Both the position numbers and the translations under genes were made by a program. Shown piece after piece: positions 12,778 to 24,639 of a stretch of 64,000 nt of DNA; the first letter of the stretch is position 1; every line of letters begins with the position of its first letter. The stretch lies in contig JACVVK020000292.1 of NCBI GenBank assembly GCA_018292915.2, positions 207,501 to 271,500 on the forward strand, in the 5' to 3' direction. This DNA is from Batillaria attramentaria. Taxonomy: Eukaryota; Mollusca; Gastropoda; Batillariidae. The notes beneath the pieces were generated by a model. It saw nothing but the letters and a program-made list of their open reading frames with translations, ran no database searches and had not been told where the DNA came from.

Positions 12778-12890
12778 TCCTGTCTGGTTCCATTGGTAAC
12801 GATTTTCTGCTGGTGGTGCTGGGTACATATCGCCCACAATGTGTTCATTTTCAGTTCGGCACTGGCTGACCTTTTCATCCACGTCAGTTG
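12778..12890 (+). pseudogene. GPCR exon 1 relic (TM1-TM2 fragment)
   Basis: The stretch reads GSIGNDFLLVVLGTYRP in one frame, matching GVLGNGLLLVVLGRYRP of the intact receptors. A 12-14 base deletion removes LWQA and shifts the frame. It then continues as HNVFIFSSALADLFI in another frame, matching HNVFIASLALADL. No start codon, donor or exon 2 is seen nearby. This is a decayed copy of exon 1 on the plus strand, upstream of a SINE. Confidence 0.8.
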
Positions 12891-12927
12891 TACATTCTGA
12901 ATCGTATCTTAGGTTACATAATAATGA

Positions 12928-13306
12928 TAATAATAATAATAATAATGAGTATTGTATAGGCGCTTTACCCAATTTCATGAATCGGCTCAAAGCGCCGCTC
13001 ACGTGAATCACACACATTATCTCACACACTGGACATGAACACATTACAATCACGTGGTGCGAAGGGTCAGCTCAGCTATTTAAGTTTCGGAATTTAGAAT
13101 TGCATTTATTTTTCAAATTTTGTGGACTGAACATTTCCAAAGCAGAGGGGGAGGAAGCCGGAGTGACCGGAGAGAACCACCGACGATCGGCCCGAATGAT
13201 CGCTGCCACATACGAGAAGGAAAAATTCGTTGCCCCGAGTGGGACTCGAACCCTTGACCTCTCGCATTGGTGACAAGTCTCTTAACCACTAGACCACCGA
13301 CCGCCC
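12928..13306 (-). mobile_element. SINE S1, minus-strand copy
   Basis: (AAT)n tail at 12928-12946, then the complement of the S1 body, ending with the complement of box B and box A (TAACCACTAGACCACCGACC). Confidence 0.75.
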
Positions 13307-14018
13307 CAGACATTCCTGTGGCAAAGGCACTGCACTGCAAGCAGTAGACGACTCCACTCGGCAAGCCCTGAGGCCAAAGCCCCACAACTTTACTCTGCCG
13401 TCTATTGGCAAAACACGGTACGTCTATGACGTCACTGAATGAGAAAAGGAGTGATTTCAAGATGAAAGAGATTGACGTAATAGGTCTTTTTTTCCTAAAA
13501 TGACGTCAACGCACTTTCTGCTTTATTTTCATGTTTCAGTCATATCAAACTACATTTGCTTCCCTCGTAGTGTCTGGCAAAAAAGTTTGCCGGTCCATGC
13601 CATGTGTTGTGCTCATTGTGCCGCGACAATTGGCTGAATTCTGGGGGCTCGACCCTTTTGATTGACAGGAATGGATTCGTCCATTGTGAAACTATTAAAA
13701 GTTGTATACACCATACAGAATGCTGTATAGTCCGTTTGCCGAAAAAAAAGTGTATGGTTTTTTTTGTTTTTTTTTGTCCCCGATTTCCAGAAAGTGGTAC
13801 CTTTTCCTTGAACATTGTCAGAAGAAAGTCTGCCTGACTTAGAGGCCCAACCATATTCCATTTTTGTTTCAATCTTTCTATCACTGTTAAACCTCCACCC
13901 TTGGGTTGACAAATAAACCAGGACGAAACCAAAATACAACATTCAACCCTAAAAAGGCCTCCATGACGTCATCCGGCAGATTTCCATTGTAGGCGGCATG
14001 TCCGATATAGAGTGACAT
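13307..14018. other. No gene seen
   Basis: Short open frames only, several with T-rich low complexity; no known domain. Confidence 0.4.
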
Positions 14019-14698
14019 CTGGGCCGCGTTTCTTAAGGCGGGCGTTTCGAAACGTTCCGGGGCGCTTTCCTATGAAACCGTTTGGATGCACCTTGCCCGC
14101 GGCGTGCAGAAAAAGCGCTCGCGTGCGCAGTCTGAAGCAAGTTCGCCGCGAACAAAAGGTCACGTGGTCAGTTTCTATGTAAACAAAGATGGCGGCGCCC
14201 ACCGAAGGCCTCGTTGAAGTGGAACTAGGAAATGGCTTAAAATGAATTTGCGGGTGGATGGAGACATTCTGTCCCAACTTGTAATTGTGCAGAATAGTAT
14301 ACGAAAATAATTTGAGCTAATTGCACCGGGCCGTGGTCGCCAGTCATTCAGGGATATGTCGTGCGTGTTCGTGGGGAAGGAGTGGTCAAAGTGAGTACGT
14401 AATGGTGCCTTACGTCAGTCTCCGTTTTGCATCGAGCAGAACATGCATACTAGCGGTATATCATGCTCCAAGCCAGTAATTATTGCTCCTCCTCAAAAAC
14501 GTCGTCTTCTGCGCTCAAAAGATGACTGATAGCTGCGAGCACTAGAGTTTTCTTCTTCCTTTTCAGCCTTGCCAACAACCGTGTTCGTGATTCCGCCGCC
14601 ATTTTGAAAGCGCCTTGGTTCTAATTGGCCGTTTCCCAACGAGGCAAAGCGACCTCCGCAAGCGCCCGCGAGCGCATTTGCGTAAGAAACGCGGCCCC
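14019..14698. repeat. CpG-rich block with inverted tips
   Basis: GGGCCGCGTTTCTTA at the left and its complement at the right (14681-14698), with many CpG and GCGC motifs and ATGGCGGC near 14190 and (as complement) near 14600. It may be a DNA transposon or a CpG-rich promoter-like stretch. No gene is recognised. Confidence 0.35.
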
Positions 14699-15046
14699 GA
14701 ATGCTGCACGTGCATGTCCAGTGCGCCTGCCATCGAAGCAAAAGGCATATGTTGTGTATATACGGACTGTGTCGCGCGGTCGGGGACAATACCGTGATTC
14801 ACCTACAACCACACACGGGGCCTGGTAGAGGTAAACAAACTCGACAATTTGACCTTAATCTGCCATGTACAGAGCAAAAAGTACTGCTAGATGTTTGCTT
14901 GAAAACAAAAGGAACCAATTAATCAATCAACCCATTAATCAATAAAGATATAAAAACCAACCAGTACATCATGGTCTTTCAGGGACGTTGAATGGGGGTT
15001 AAAACATAATACTCAATATATTACCCAAAAGTCTGGGGTTTGGTCT

Positions 15047-15110
15047 AGCCGCGAAATAGTCTTTGTTGCTTGCGCGGCGTTAAGCCCTAAATAACTAACT
15101 AACTAACTGG
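15047..15110 (+). repeat. SINE-like tail with (AACT)n
   Basis: CTTGCGCGGCGTTAAGCCCT then (AACT)n; counterpart of 7516-7582. A weaker third copy lies at about 38235-38285. Confidence 0.5.
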
Positions 15111-15293
15111 GGTTTGGTCTGGTTCTATTCGGATCCGGCATGTTTTCTTCAACATAATGTCCACACCAAGGAACGGGAAAGAAATGGTTCTTTTTGTTGT
15201 TCTTCTTGTTTTATTATGTTTTTGTTTCTACACCAAGCCAGAAATCGGAATCACTGCCCAAGCTTCATGCATTCAGAGCTGGCTTCCTGTTAT

Positions 15294-15620
15294 CATCATC
15301 ATCATCATCATCATTCCTCTTTGCTCCTTGTGGAGCATAGGGCCTCGACAGTTCTTCTCCACCTCCTGCGGTCTCTGGCTGCTGTTTTTGCAGCCTCCCA
15401 GGTTTGGCCGGCGGCTTTCAGCTCATCCTGGAGGCTACGCCTCCTGGCGGGTTTGGCTGCAGCGCGTCATAAGCCTCCGGAATGGAGCCCTGGTTCTTCC
15501 GAGAACTGGTTTTGTGGATAGAATACTGTCATTGGTTTCCGTAACAAGAACTTTTTTACATGAACGAGTCGTTAGCCCATTGCATAACCCCCCAACCTGG
15601 AGGACCAGGGTGCACCGTTT
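15294..15620 (-). mobile_element. LINE 3' end downstream of gene A
   Basis: The minus strand reads LQDELKAAGQTWEAAKTAAR then DRRRWRRTVEALCSTRS, followed by (GAT)n at 15294-15316. Its upstream part (CTGGTCCTCCAGGTTGGGGG) matches the LINE end at 21.58 kb. Long open frames on the plus strand here are not genes. Confidence 0.65.
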
Positions 15621-15747
15621 TGATATTTTTATCAATCGCCCTGAAACTTTCCTGAGGCCCTTTGACATTTAGTAAACCCTTGTTCATTTGTTTTGTGTAC
15701 ATCCTGAATGGTTCACGGGCCTCGTCAGGGGAACGCCTACTTCATGG

Positions 15748-16620
15748 TCACCCGGAACGAGCACACCGCTTGCAGCAGGACAGGGTGTGTGTGTACGCCT
15801 GCCTGTAGGACGTGTTCATGGCGCCATAGATGATCCAGTTGACGGTGCTGTTAGCTGCCAGCAGAATAGAAGCCGCCTCCACCACTTCCGCCGGAACATT
15901 GTCAGCCACAGCAACAACTGCGAACTGGAAAAATAACACGAAGACAACAACAGAGACGACCAGAAGAGAGCGGATCAGTCGTTTCTCTTGTGTTGTCGTT
16001 CTGTTCTGGCTGGTCTCATCTGTTGCAATGTGTACAGAAGCTTCTCCAGTCTCTAGCCCAGGCTGCCCTCCTTGATGCCGCTCCATTACTCCACAGGTTG
16101 TGTCCTCATTTTTCATGACGTGTAAAGTTGAGGATGACGCATCAATAGACGTGACCACGCTCAGTTTCTTCCAAGTATGGAAAATAGCCAAGTTGAAAAA
16201 GCAGATCAGTGTGAGAGACACCATCATCATCCCAACCGTAGCGGTGTCACCTACAGATGTGTTCCCGCGCCCGAAACAAGCGTGTGCTTTCTTGCTGTAC
16301 TGGAAAGGAGCCAGCCACCCGACCGCTGAAGGTATGTTGACAGCAATACCCAGCACCCACACAAACAGGCAAATGATGACGTTTTTCCTTAGAGAGAACC
16401 AAGCGAGGAAGCGTTGAGTGTGACAAACCCTCATGTAGCGGTTGAAGGAGATGCCGACAAGACTCATCAGCGAAATGTAGAATCCTGCGTTGATCATGAA
16501 GCCATTCGCTCTACATAGAAAAAAATAAACAAGATGGCCACTGACCAGCCCAATATGTTGTTTCCATTTAATCACCTGCTGTCGTCACGGTCGTTCTTTT
16601 GTAATGCCATGTATACGGGA

Positions 16621-16688
<68 letters not shown>

Positions 16689-16694
16689 CACACA

Positions 16695-16752
<58 letters not shown>

Positions 16753-17079
16753 GGAAACAACTGACCGGGCTTGTCAGACCAATCTTGGTTTTGGAAGAGA
16801 GACGTCAAGTTGTTTTCTTTGAAATATATGACGTTTTCCTCATTGGGATGACGCATAATACATTTGACGTAATAACTTTGACTCGGATACAATTCTTGCA
16901 ATGAAAGCAGCCCCATGAAAATTGAAGTGTTGCTGCTGCGCAGTGTAAAGATCGAATTTATACCGGCTCAATGTGTTTAACAGACAAGTCTGCGCGGCGA
17001 ACGTTTTTTCACTATGTGTTATGTCTGCTGCGCGCGCGCGCACACAGACACACACAGACATACGCGCGCGCGCACGCAT

Positions 17080-17114
<35 letters not shown>

Positions 17115-18984
17115 GACTTGCGCGAGCCGCGTTTGTGCATGTGCTCCATTGAGACCTATGTGGTGTTCTCTCACTCTACTATGCTATTGAGTGAGAGTCA
17201 GTGGGAAAAACAAAGCTCACTACATCAATGAAACTCCCGCTTTCCCCGTCTACAAATAGAGAACTTCCGAAAAGTGACGACACACCCCCACGTCAATCAA
17301 ACATGACGTCGGCAAACTGACGCTGATACAGTTTTGCGTCAGTGCGCGTGTGCCTTTTCTGCGATGTTTGTGAGGCGTGTGGCTTGTGTAAAGGAAATGT
17401 GCTTCGAGTACAAATTTTCGAGTCAACTGACGACAACGGCTGCAGTGAATTTTTCTATTTTTTTTGTATATTTTTTATGGCACCCCAGGCTCATTATCTA
17501 TGTATAGTAGGAGCGATTTTGAGATCTAAAGTGTGTTCACCAGCACTTTCATCAGGTACGGTTTACGCCAAAAGTACAAAAGCGACAACCTCCAAAATTC
17601 ACTCAGTTGAGAGTCCGTATTCATGCTATCTATGTCCCAAACATGGAGTGGTTTAGGTAAATATTACGCCTTTAAACGCCAGAAAGCCACTTCTTTTGAA
17701 AAGGGCGATAACTCGCAAATCATGTGTGCAATCGTACCTGGATCGGGCCTTCTATTCAACAATCTTGATTCATTTAGAAACCCCAAATTTGAAATCGATC
17801 GGTTCAGTATTTTCGGAGAAATAGGCATCTGAACTGGGTTCACATGCAATGTCAACTCAGGCTCGGTTTACATGAAAACTATAAGAGCGACCATTTTCTA
17901 GTAGTGAGTCAATTCAGAGTCCGTATTCAAGCTATCTACTGCCAAAAAATTGAGTGATTTAAATAAATATTACGCCTGTACACGAAAGACAACCAACTTG
18001 TCTCAAAAGGGCGATAACTCCCAAATCACTTAAGCAATCATCACACGCTTGAATCGTCTAATGTAACATTTTGATAAATTTGGATACCCCAAATTTGAAG
18101 CCATTCGGTTAAGTATTTTCGAAGAAACGGGCCCGGACACAATTCACACACACACGCACATCCACACAGACGGCACTCAGGAGGAGGAGAACTGCGTTCG
18201 GAACATCATACGCGTCAGCATCGATGACGCAAGTTTTCTTACGTCATTGTCAGAGTTACACTTGCAAAATCGTCTCTGCGGGAGATCGGCAGTGACGTGC
18301 GTTTGTACCACAGATGCTTGCCCATGAACGTGGAAATTTTAGCCCGTCCTATTATGTTGTTTCCATTACTATGGAAACAACATAAAAAGAGAATATATTT
18401 CAGACTTCCACGAACAGTCAGTTGGAAATGCATGTCCCCATACAAAATATTCATAATAAACATTAAAATACAGCACATCTACATTTTTTGTGTGTCAGTG
18501 TGTTTTCGACAGTGCTTCGTGAAATAGACAAACCAGTTCTGTTGAGGATAGTGATCTGCAGAGAAACTGCCTTTTATTACTTACTTCAACACTACGTTTC
18601 TGGCACTTTCGCGTAGGTAATTTTTGCTTTTAGCCCGCCTATGTACTCTACAAAACTGGAATTGCTGTGGCTGCCACGGATCGTATCGTTGCAGTACACA
18701 ATAAATGGAAACATTTACCTGCAGTGCGCTTCATTGGCCACCGGATAGTAGCCCAGTACCAGGTCCATGAGAGTGCTCGGCAAGGCCACACACACGATGA
18801 TCAGGTCTGCTAGTGCCAGACTGGCAATGAAGACGTTATGAGCCTGCCATAGTGGGCGGTATCTACCCAGCACCACCAGCAGAAGCCCGTTGCCAAGGAC
18901 ACCAGACAGAAGCTCCGCAAAGCCCACCAGCAGGAAGATCGCCGTTACAACAGGATGAAACACTTCTCCAACGTATTCTGCCAT
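15748..18984 (-). CDS. Gene A: two-exon rhodopsin-like GPCR, melatonin-receptor-like
   Basis: Seven-helix class A receptor predicted in the plasma membrane; ligand unknown. Exon 1 is 18984-18719 (266 nt) with donor GT at 18718-18717. Exon 2 is 16510-15748 with a polypyrimidine-AG acceptor ending at 16511. The joined product is 342 aa. The intron is phase 2 and splits Arg89. TM1 carries GN (Asn32), TM2 carries LALAD (Asp60), and Cys88 sits exactly 25 residues before the Arg of NRY (112-114), as in class A. Trp140 marks TM4 and Cys167 is the likely disulfide partner in loop 2. ICL3 is short (about 65 aa). TM6 starts near 266 and lacks CWxP. TM7 ends NWIIY (313-317), followed by helix 8 and a Cys-rich tail. 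The start was chosen because MAEYVGE is shared with B and D. NRY, HC-x-x-x-GF and NxIIYG resemble melatonin receptors (family recall). It is intact, with no frameshift seen. Confidence 0.85.
16621..16749 (+). repeat. (CA)n(CT)n in gene A intron
   Basis: CA 16622-16697, CT 16698-16749, about 110 bp from the gene A exon 2 acceptor. A second CG/CA/GCAC tract is at 17028-17115. Confidence 0.9.
17470..18170. repeat. Two copies of a dispersed repeat in gene A intron
   Basis: AAAAGGGCGATAACTC, CCCCAAATTTGAA and GGTT(C/A)AGTATTTTCG recur at about 17640-17840 and 17930-18130, roughly 290 bp apart. Confidence 0.55.
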
Positions 18985-19582
18985 GATACGGGTTGCTCAG
19001 GTGACGAATTTCTCTTGTTCATTTACAATACGACAACTCAACAGTTCATTTTGCACCAGCAACAGTCTTTCGCATAGCTTCTCTGTGGCAGCCTTAATGT
19101 CAAGCAACCTCTAACATGACTGCCGAGATGGCTGCTTGAACGTTCAGTGTCCTAGCCAACTTTGTTGACAAGGCCCAGTAAAACTGCCCTGGCGCAATTT
19201 AAAAAAATCCATTTTGAAAATCGTGAAGCAGTTCTGTTTACGCAATAATTCTATTAACAAGGACATCTAGAAGGAAATAACAACAGATAAAATGTTTCCT
19301 GTTGCTGCCTAGTTCTACATTTGGTGAAAAGGATCTTTCTTTTCTTTAGCTTATATTGTTGTTGTTGTTGTTGTTGTTAAACTTTTTCATTTGTGTGTTT
19401 GTTCGTTTTCATTGTAGTGCTACAGGTCATATTCATCGAATGATTATCTGTCCCCAAGACGTTGTATTTGTTAAAGACAGACAACTTTTGGGGGCATTCA
19501 TATATTTTTCTCATTTGGTAGAAAAGGACGTTAATCCCTTAAACACCCATCCACCCTCTTATCATTTCTCTCGTTGAAAGAA

Positions 19583-19679
<97 letters not shown>

Positions 19680-20227
19680 GAAGGAAGTAGATGCAGGAGA
19701 AACAGGAAACTGCTGAAGCCAACAAAACCTCCAGGTTCAATGCCTCTTGATTCCGAATGTAGTGTTCAGGAAACAAGTTAGGAGGTCAGTGAGGCAGTGA
19801 GACCAGACACAAACTACAAGTATGATACGTGACCACTAAGAGAGAAGTCCTTCACCAAGCATTGTGAAAACAAAAAGTGGTGACGTGATCAGCCCGAAGC
19901 TTAATTTGAGACAAAACAGTGTGCCATGGGTAAGGTAAACCTGCACTGCACTAAGCGTGTATTGTATGTACCCTGTCTCTGGTCAGCCATACTGCATTAA
20001 ACAATACAAGATGTGTCACCAGCCCAGTACGTGTACGTCGTTTCCAGTCGTCACGGTCGCACACGAAGCATACAAAAATGGCGCCGTTGTATGGCGACAT
20101 GGTTTCGGGGGTCCTGTTTGTGCGTATACCACAGAACATTCCTGTTTTACTGTTTTACCCAATGAAACTCATGGCAATAAATTATTATTATTATGTAATG
20201 CCATGCATCTAGGAGGAACACACATAC
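18985..20227. other. Gene A upstream region and (GT)n
   Basis: No match to the B/D promoter block is visible before the gene A ATG. (GT)n at 19584-19675 (about 90 bases). A SINE S3 end fragment at 19525-19556. Otherwise unassigned. Confidence 0.5.
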
Positions 20228-20275
20228 ACTCTCTCTCTCTCTCTCTCTCTCCCTTGACACAGTGTGTGTACGCGC

Positions 20276-20306
<31 letters not shown>

Positions 20307-20312
20307 TGTGTG
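20228..20312 (+). repeat. (CT)n(CG)n(GT)n
   Basis: Compound microsatellite, CT 20228-20252, GC 20270-20290, GT to 20312. Confidence 0.9.
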
Positions 20313-20412
20313 CATGACTGTGTTCTCTTGTTCCAGATGTATTTTCTTCAATTTTGTTGTCTCTCTTTTTATGTCTTTTTATTCTTATTATTTGCTTTTC
20401 TCTAATCTTTCG

Positions 20413-20498
20413 TAGTATCAGCAACGGCAAGTTTGCAAACTGACGTACTTTCTGTCAAAACTTTTACCGTTGAGAAATAAAGTTTCATCATCATCATC

Positions 20499-20556
<58 letters not shown>

Positions 20557-20566
20557 TCTCTCCCCC

Positions 20567-20650
<84 letters not shown>

Positions 20651-20740
20651 CAACTACAAGACGTGCTGACACTTTGTAGTACAAGATCCTGTAGTGGACG
20701 GGAAGCCAGTGCAACAGCTTGAGGGCGGGAATAATATAGT
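20413..20740 (-). mobile_element. LINE fragment, microsatellites and hairpin tail
   Basis: On the minus strand: HWLPVHYRILYYKVSARLV coding, then (GT)n, (GA)n, (GAT)n, then AAACTTTATTTCTCAACGG and TTGCCGTTGC. The (CT)n and (CA)n on the plus strand span 20505-20646. The GT-GA-GAT-AAACTTTATT order repeats at 230-515. Confidence 0.55.
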
Positions 20741-20986
20741 TAAGTTACGTTGTATCTAGGTGATTTCAAGAGTTTTACTGCCAGGATGTCAACTGAGATT
20801 TTGCATCCAAGGGTGATTAGGAAATGATTTGAATGCTGAAAGTTTTGCAAGTGCCTTACACATGTACTATGTCAGTATGTGTTAATATCATTCACATTTT
20901 TGTTATATGGCACCAAACCAAAACATTTTCGTATCGTATCTCCAAACGCAGGAGACTTTACTAGCTCAGCCATTAATGTGTTTTAA

Positions 20987-21330
20987 TCGAATAAAAGCGA
21001 CATAAAAGGGACAGAAACCACTTAACTTTGACAAAGAACGGCACAGGTCAACGTTTCGGCTCTCGCCTTCCTCAGGACATAAATAAATTGAAACTTCAAC
21101 AAACAAACAAAAGGTAACTCTGCGGACGTACTGACATACACGGCGCGGGAAAAAAAACAAAAACAAAAAAACGGTGGGCGAGAAAAGGACCAGAAAAAAT
21201 AGTAAAAATATCACAACACCCATCCTTTGGTGACAAAAGACCATGGACTGTGTGTGAAAAAAAAATGTTGGGCAGAAAAGAACAAAAAAGAATAGTGAAA
21301 ATTAGCAATCACAACACCCATCCTTTGGTT
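20987..21330 (+). repeat. Dispersed repeat R, copy 1
   Basis: About 340 bp shared with 29492-29829: GGGACAGAAACCACTTAACT, ACTGACATACACGGCGCGGG, CACAACACCCATCCTTTGG. Contains a small hairpin at 21047-21075 (minus). Confidence 0.7.
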
Positions 21331-21534
21331 TTGTGTTTTAATCGTTCATTACTCTTCGGCAGAGGAGCTTTGTGTCGCTAGAAAGACATCAGGTCCTGAG
21401 TCTTAACACATTTCTTACCGCGCACAAGCTTCCCATTTTCTTGCCTCTTTTTCGGCTTTGGCAGAGCATGTGAAAATCAGGCAAGATTAACTGTTCCTGG
21501 AGGGCTCTTGCTATGCCGGCGGGAGTTTATTCTC

Positions 21535-21840
21535 CTGGTAGGGTCACCCAAGCCGGACAGGTCAAAGGGTAGAGACCTGACAAAGCGCGGTCCACTGGTC
21601 CTCCAGGTTGGGGGTTAGGCATCGGGCTAACAACCCGGTCCCGTAAAAAATAGTCTTGTTACAGAAACGCCAACAAGAATTTTATGGGATCTTTCGGCCC
21701 TGGGAGAGGATGGATCTCCAGCTGGAGATAGTACAGCTGGGGACAGCTGGAGAGACTGGCCCAGGACCGAGAGGCCTGGAGAACCCTTGTCGGCGGCCTA
21801 TGCCCCAGAAGGGGCAAAAGGCAAGAGTGAGTGAGTGAGT
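21535..21840 (+). mobile_element. LINE 3' end with (GAGT)n tail
   Basis: Encodes WGQLERLAQDREAWRTLVGG then LCPRRGKRQE and stop, followed by (GAGT)n. Inserted into the orphan receptor 3' flank. Confidence 0.65.
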
Positions 21841-21957
21841 GGAGGGCTCTTACTGTAGCAAAAACGAGTATAATTAAAATGCAACACTATCACAGAGCCA
21901 AATCCATGAATTAATTGTGGGTTTTTTTTTTTGTTTTTTTTAGTGAGGCCCACCATC

Positions 21958-22292
21958 AGCGACATACGTAGACCTTTGGCAGAGAACACACCAGCTGCCA
22001 GCTGAAGACGAGATCCGGAGAAGAAGATGGGGGTGGCTTGGTCACACACTTAGGAAGCCAGCGTCCTACACCACCAGGCCGGCCTTAACATTGAACCCCC
22101 CCCCAGGGTAAGCGAAAGAGAGGACGGCCGAGGAACACCTGGCGACGCGATCTCGAGGCAGACACCAGGAAGATGGGATACAACTGGAGACAACTAGAAA
22201 CAATGGCCCAGGACAGAGGACTCTGGCGGACTGTTGTAGGTGGCCTATACCCCAGTAAGGGGTGACGGGCCTAATTAAGTAAGTAAGTAAGT
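21958..22292 (+). mobile_element. LINE 3' end with (AAGT)n tail
   Basis: Encodes [17 protein letters not shown], then after a frameshift in a C run KRKRGRPRNTWRRDLEADTR and QDRGLWRTVVGGLYP, followed by (AAGT)n. Inserted into the orphan receptor 3' flank. Confidence 0.7.
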
Positions 22293-22532
22293 ACTAGTTG
22301 ACAACCCCAAAGTTACTTGGTAGGAATTGAGTTAATAGAAGTGAAATATACAGATATGAATCGTGGACTGCTACAATTTACTACGACGAGACATGTTTAT
22401 AAGGAACGAAGATGAAAGATGAAATCAATGTTTTACACACAATAAAACACAAGACAGTAGCAAGACTTCCTTCTTTATTCTGAATCCATACGGCTCACTT
22501 TGAAAGCTCAAGCATTTTTCTGCCCCCCCCCC

Positions 22533-22604
<72 letters not shown>

Positions 22605-22850
22605 TTATTTTTCAATTCCCGATAAAGTTAACAATGGTAATTTAAACATGTGAAATGTTCTTACCACATTCAAAGTGAATCATTTTAGACTTGCCTTCTT
22701 GAATGATTTTGCATCTCACTTGGGTAAATGCATTGCGTCACGGAAATCTCTCATCGTTGAGAACGAAAACACTGATTTTTCGCATAAGTTTCGTCCTTGA
22801 TCTTGGCGTGGGAAATCCACATGCACGGTTTCCAAGAACTAAAAGCCTTA

Positions 22851-23347
22851 AACCGGCTTTTAACTGGGCACTGCGGAGCGCCACAGTGTTGTGCACACAT
22901 GTGACAGCTGTGTTTTCGGGGGTTTCCGCCGCTGTGGCGCCATCACAGCTACTGGGATTTCAAACAGCCCCAGCTGTGACTGTGGGTTCCACAACAGATT
23001 CTGATTGGCTGTACTACGTCACTCGCCGCGCAAACATGGCGGACAGTGCATCCTCAGTTGCTTTTCTGTCTGGACAAACTTAAGTGTTCACAGACCTTAT
23101 CGAAGGACACAAATGTCTTTGGGACGTCACGGATAATCACTACAGAGGCCGGACGGCTTGCCTCCGAGCTCTGCTTGCCACTGCGGACGCTATGGGCGTC
23201 GGGTTGTATTGTATCGTGATCGTGTGATCGCACGTCACCGTGCATAGCTGCTTTTGTTCAGTTTTGTAGTAAGTAGACACACCGAACGCAACGACTGTGG
23301 TGTGGCGCATGTGTGTTTCGCGCGCTGTGCCCAGTTCAGAGCAAGCT
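22851..23347 (+). mobile_element. Harbinger-like MITE, long copy (497 bp)
   Basis: Flanked by TTA on both sides (22848-22850 and 23348-23350). Its ends match the terminal inverted repeats of the 25.3-kb copy: ACCGGCTTTTAACTGGGCA at the left, and CCCAGTTCAGAGCAAGCT at the right. Compared with the two shorter copies it has about 170 extra bases in the middle. TTA target duplications suit the PIF/Harbinger class (family knowledge). Confidence 0.7.
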
Positions 23348-23431
23348 TTAACGAGCAAGCTTGATAAAATTGCCACAGCCAAATACTATTGTCAAAGTTT
23401 CCTCGGTGTGTGCATGAATGCACTTCTATTA

Positions 23432-23755
23432 AGCCGGCTTTGAACTGGGCACTGCGGAGCGCCACAGTGCTGTCCACAGTTGTGACACAGTTGTGATTTT
23501 GGCGGTTTCTGCCGCTGTGGTGTCATCACAGCAATCTGGATTTCAAATAACCCAGCTGTGACTGTGGTTTCCACAACAGATTCTGATTGGCTGTACTACG
23601 TCACTCGGCGCGCAAACATGGCGGACAGTGCATCTTCAATCGGTTTGTCACCGAGCACAGCTGTGTTCAGTTTTGTAGTTAGTAAACACACCGAGCGCAA
23701 TTACTGTGATGTGCACATGTGTGTTTCGCGCGCTGTGCCCAGCTAAGAGCAGGCT
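23432..23755 (+). mobile_element. Harbinger-like MITE, short copy (324 bp)
   Basis: Flanked by TTA at 23429-23431 and 23756-23758. It is about 90 percent alike by eye to the inverse of 25306-25630. No transposase reading frame; open frames across it are repeat translations. Confidence 0.75.
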
Positions 23756-23993
23756 TTAGGCCTGTTGAATATTAAGGGCCGTATAAGGAAAATCTTGTTT
23801 GCAAAAGCAAGTAGCAAGTGGAAGGTTTAGAAGAGGTGTAGCGGTCACGGATGTTTCTTTATGACTAATGGAGGAAAAAACTAGTGCGGAGCGGTGATGC
23901 GGTGCACGGAAGGATATCTGATTTCCATTTTGGCTACGGTTTCAAGTTGTGTAGTTAAAAAAATAAACGATTTTACGATTAGCATAAAAATTA

Positions 23994-24063
<70 letters not shown>

Positions 24064-24109
24064 GGATTTTTTATCACAAACATACATGCGGGCATGTCCT
24101 CTGATTCAC

Positions 24110-24186
<77 letters not shown>

Positions 24187-24211
24187 CGGCACGCACGCAC
24201 ACACGCACGCA

Positions 24212-24272
<61 letters not shown>

Positions 24273-24639
24273 TAATTGATATGGTAATCGTTCAGTGAAG
24301 CGTTAATTTTGAACAACAGATTTCAAAACCCTAGCTACAATGGATCTCATCAACTGTTTCAGCCACTGTAATCTGCACTTTGAAACGTTTTACCTGTTGT
24401 AATGAAGAACACGGATTTTCTCGTTGCAGCATGCAAGGTGCTGGATAAAGAGAGACTAGTTTTCCTTAGGGATGCTGTGAAAACCTTTCTTTGTAGTTTT
24501 ATTGGTGGTGCAAGCTGTGTCTGGTCATTACACGCTCAAGAAGCGGTCTCGGCAGGATTTTTTGAAAACACTGCCAACACTGTCATCTTTGAGGAAGGCT
24601 AGTGCAGGAACTTGCTTCTTGTTGCACATATTTTATCTA
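23756..24639 (+). repeat. (GT)n and (CA)n tracts, otherwise unassigned
   Basis: GT at 23996-24057, CA at 24113-24184 and CA/GCAC at 24185-24270. The two are inverted relative to each other and could pair. Confidence 0.7.

Larger units (their letters stand above)
21400..22740 (-). other. Inverted orphan copy of the receptor 3' flank, with two LINE insertions
   Basis: Read on the minus strand, 22740-22293 follows the gene B 3' flank from the post-stop region through a (CA)n tract, a G run and AATAAA (complement at 22474-22479). The match resumes at 21957-21841 and again at about 21530-21400. The gaps are two LINE 3' ends (21535-21840 and 21958-22292). No exon 2 remains next to it. The plus strand carries (GT)n at 22530-22602. 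Confidence 0.65.

Noticed and set aside
15157..15672. A 171-codon plus-strand open frame with a hydrophobic start
   Set aside because: The minus strand here is a LINE C-terminus with a (GAT)n tail; the plus frame is its antisense plus an ATC repeat.
23054..23245. A 63-codon minus frame in the long Harbinger-like copy as transposase
   Set aside because: No similarity to Harbinger transposase or Myb-like motifs that I recognise.
24402..24602. A short open frame before the exon 1 relic as a receptor 5' exon
   Set aside because: No homologue before genes A, C or D and no splice signal linking it.
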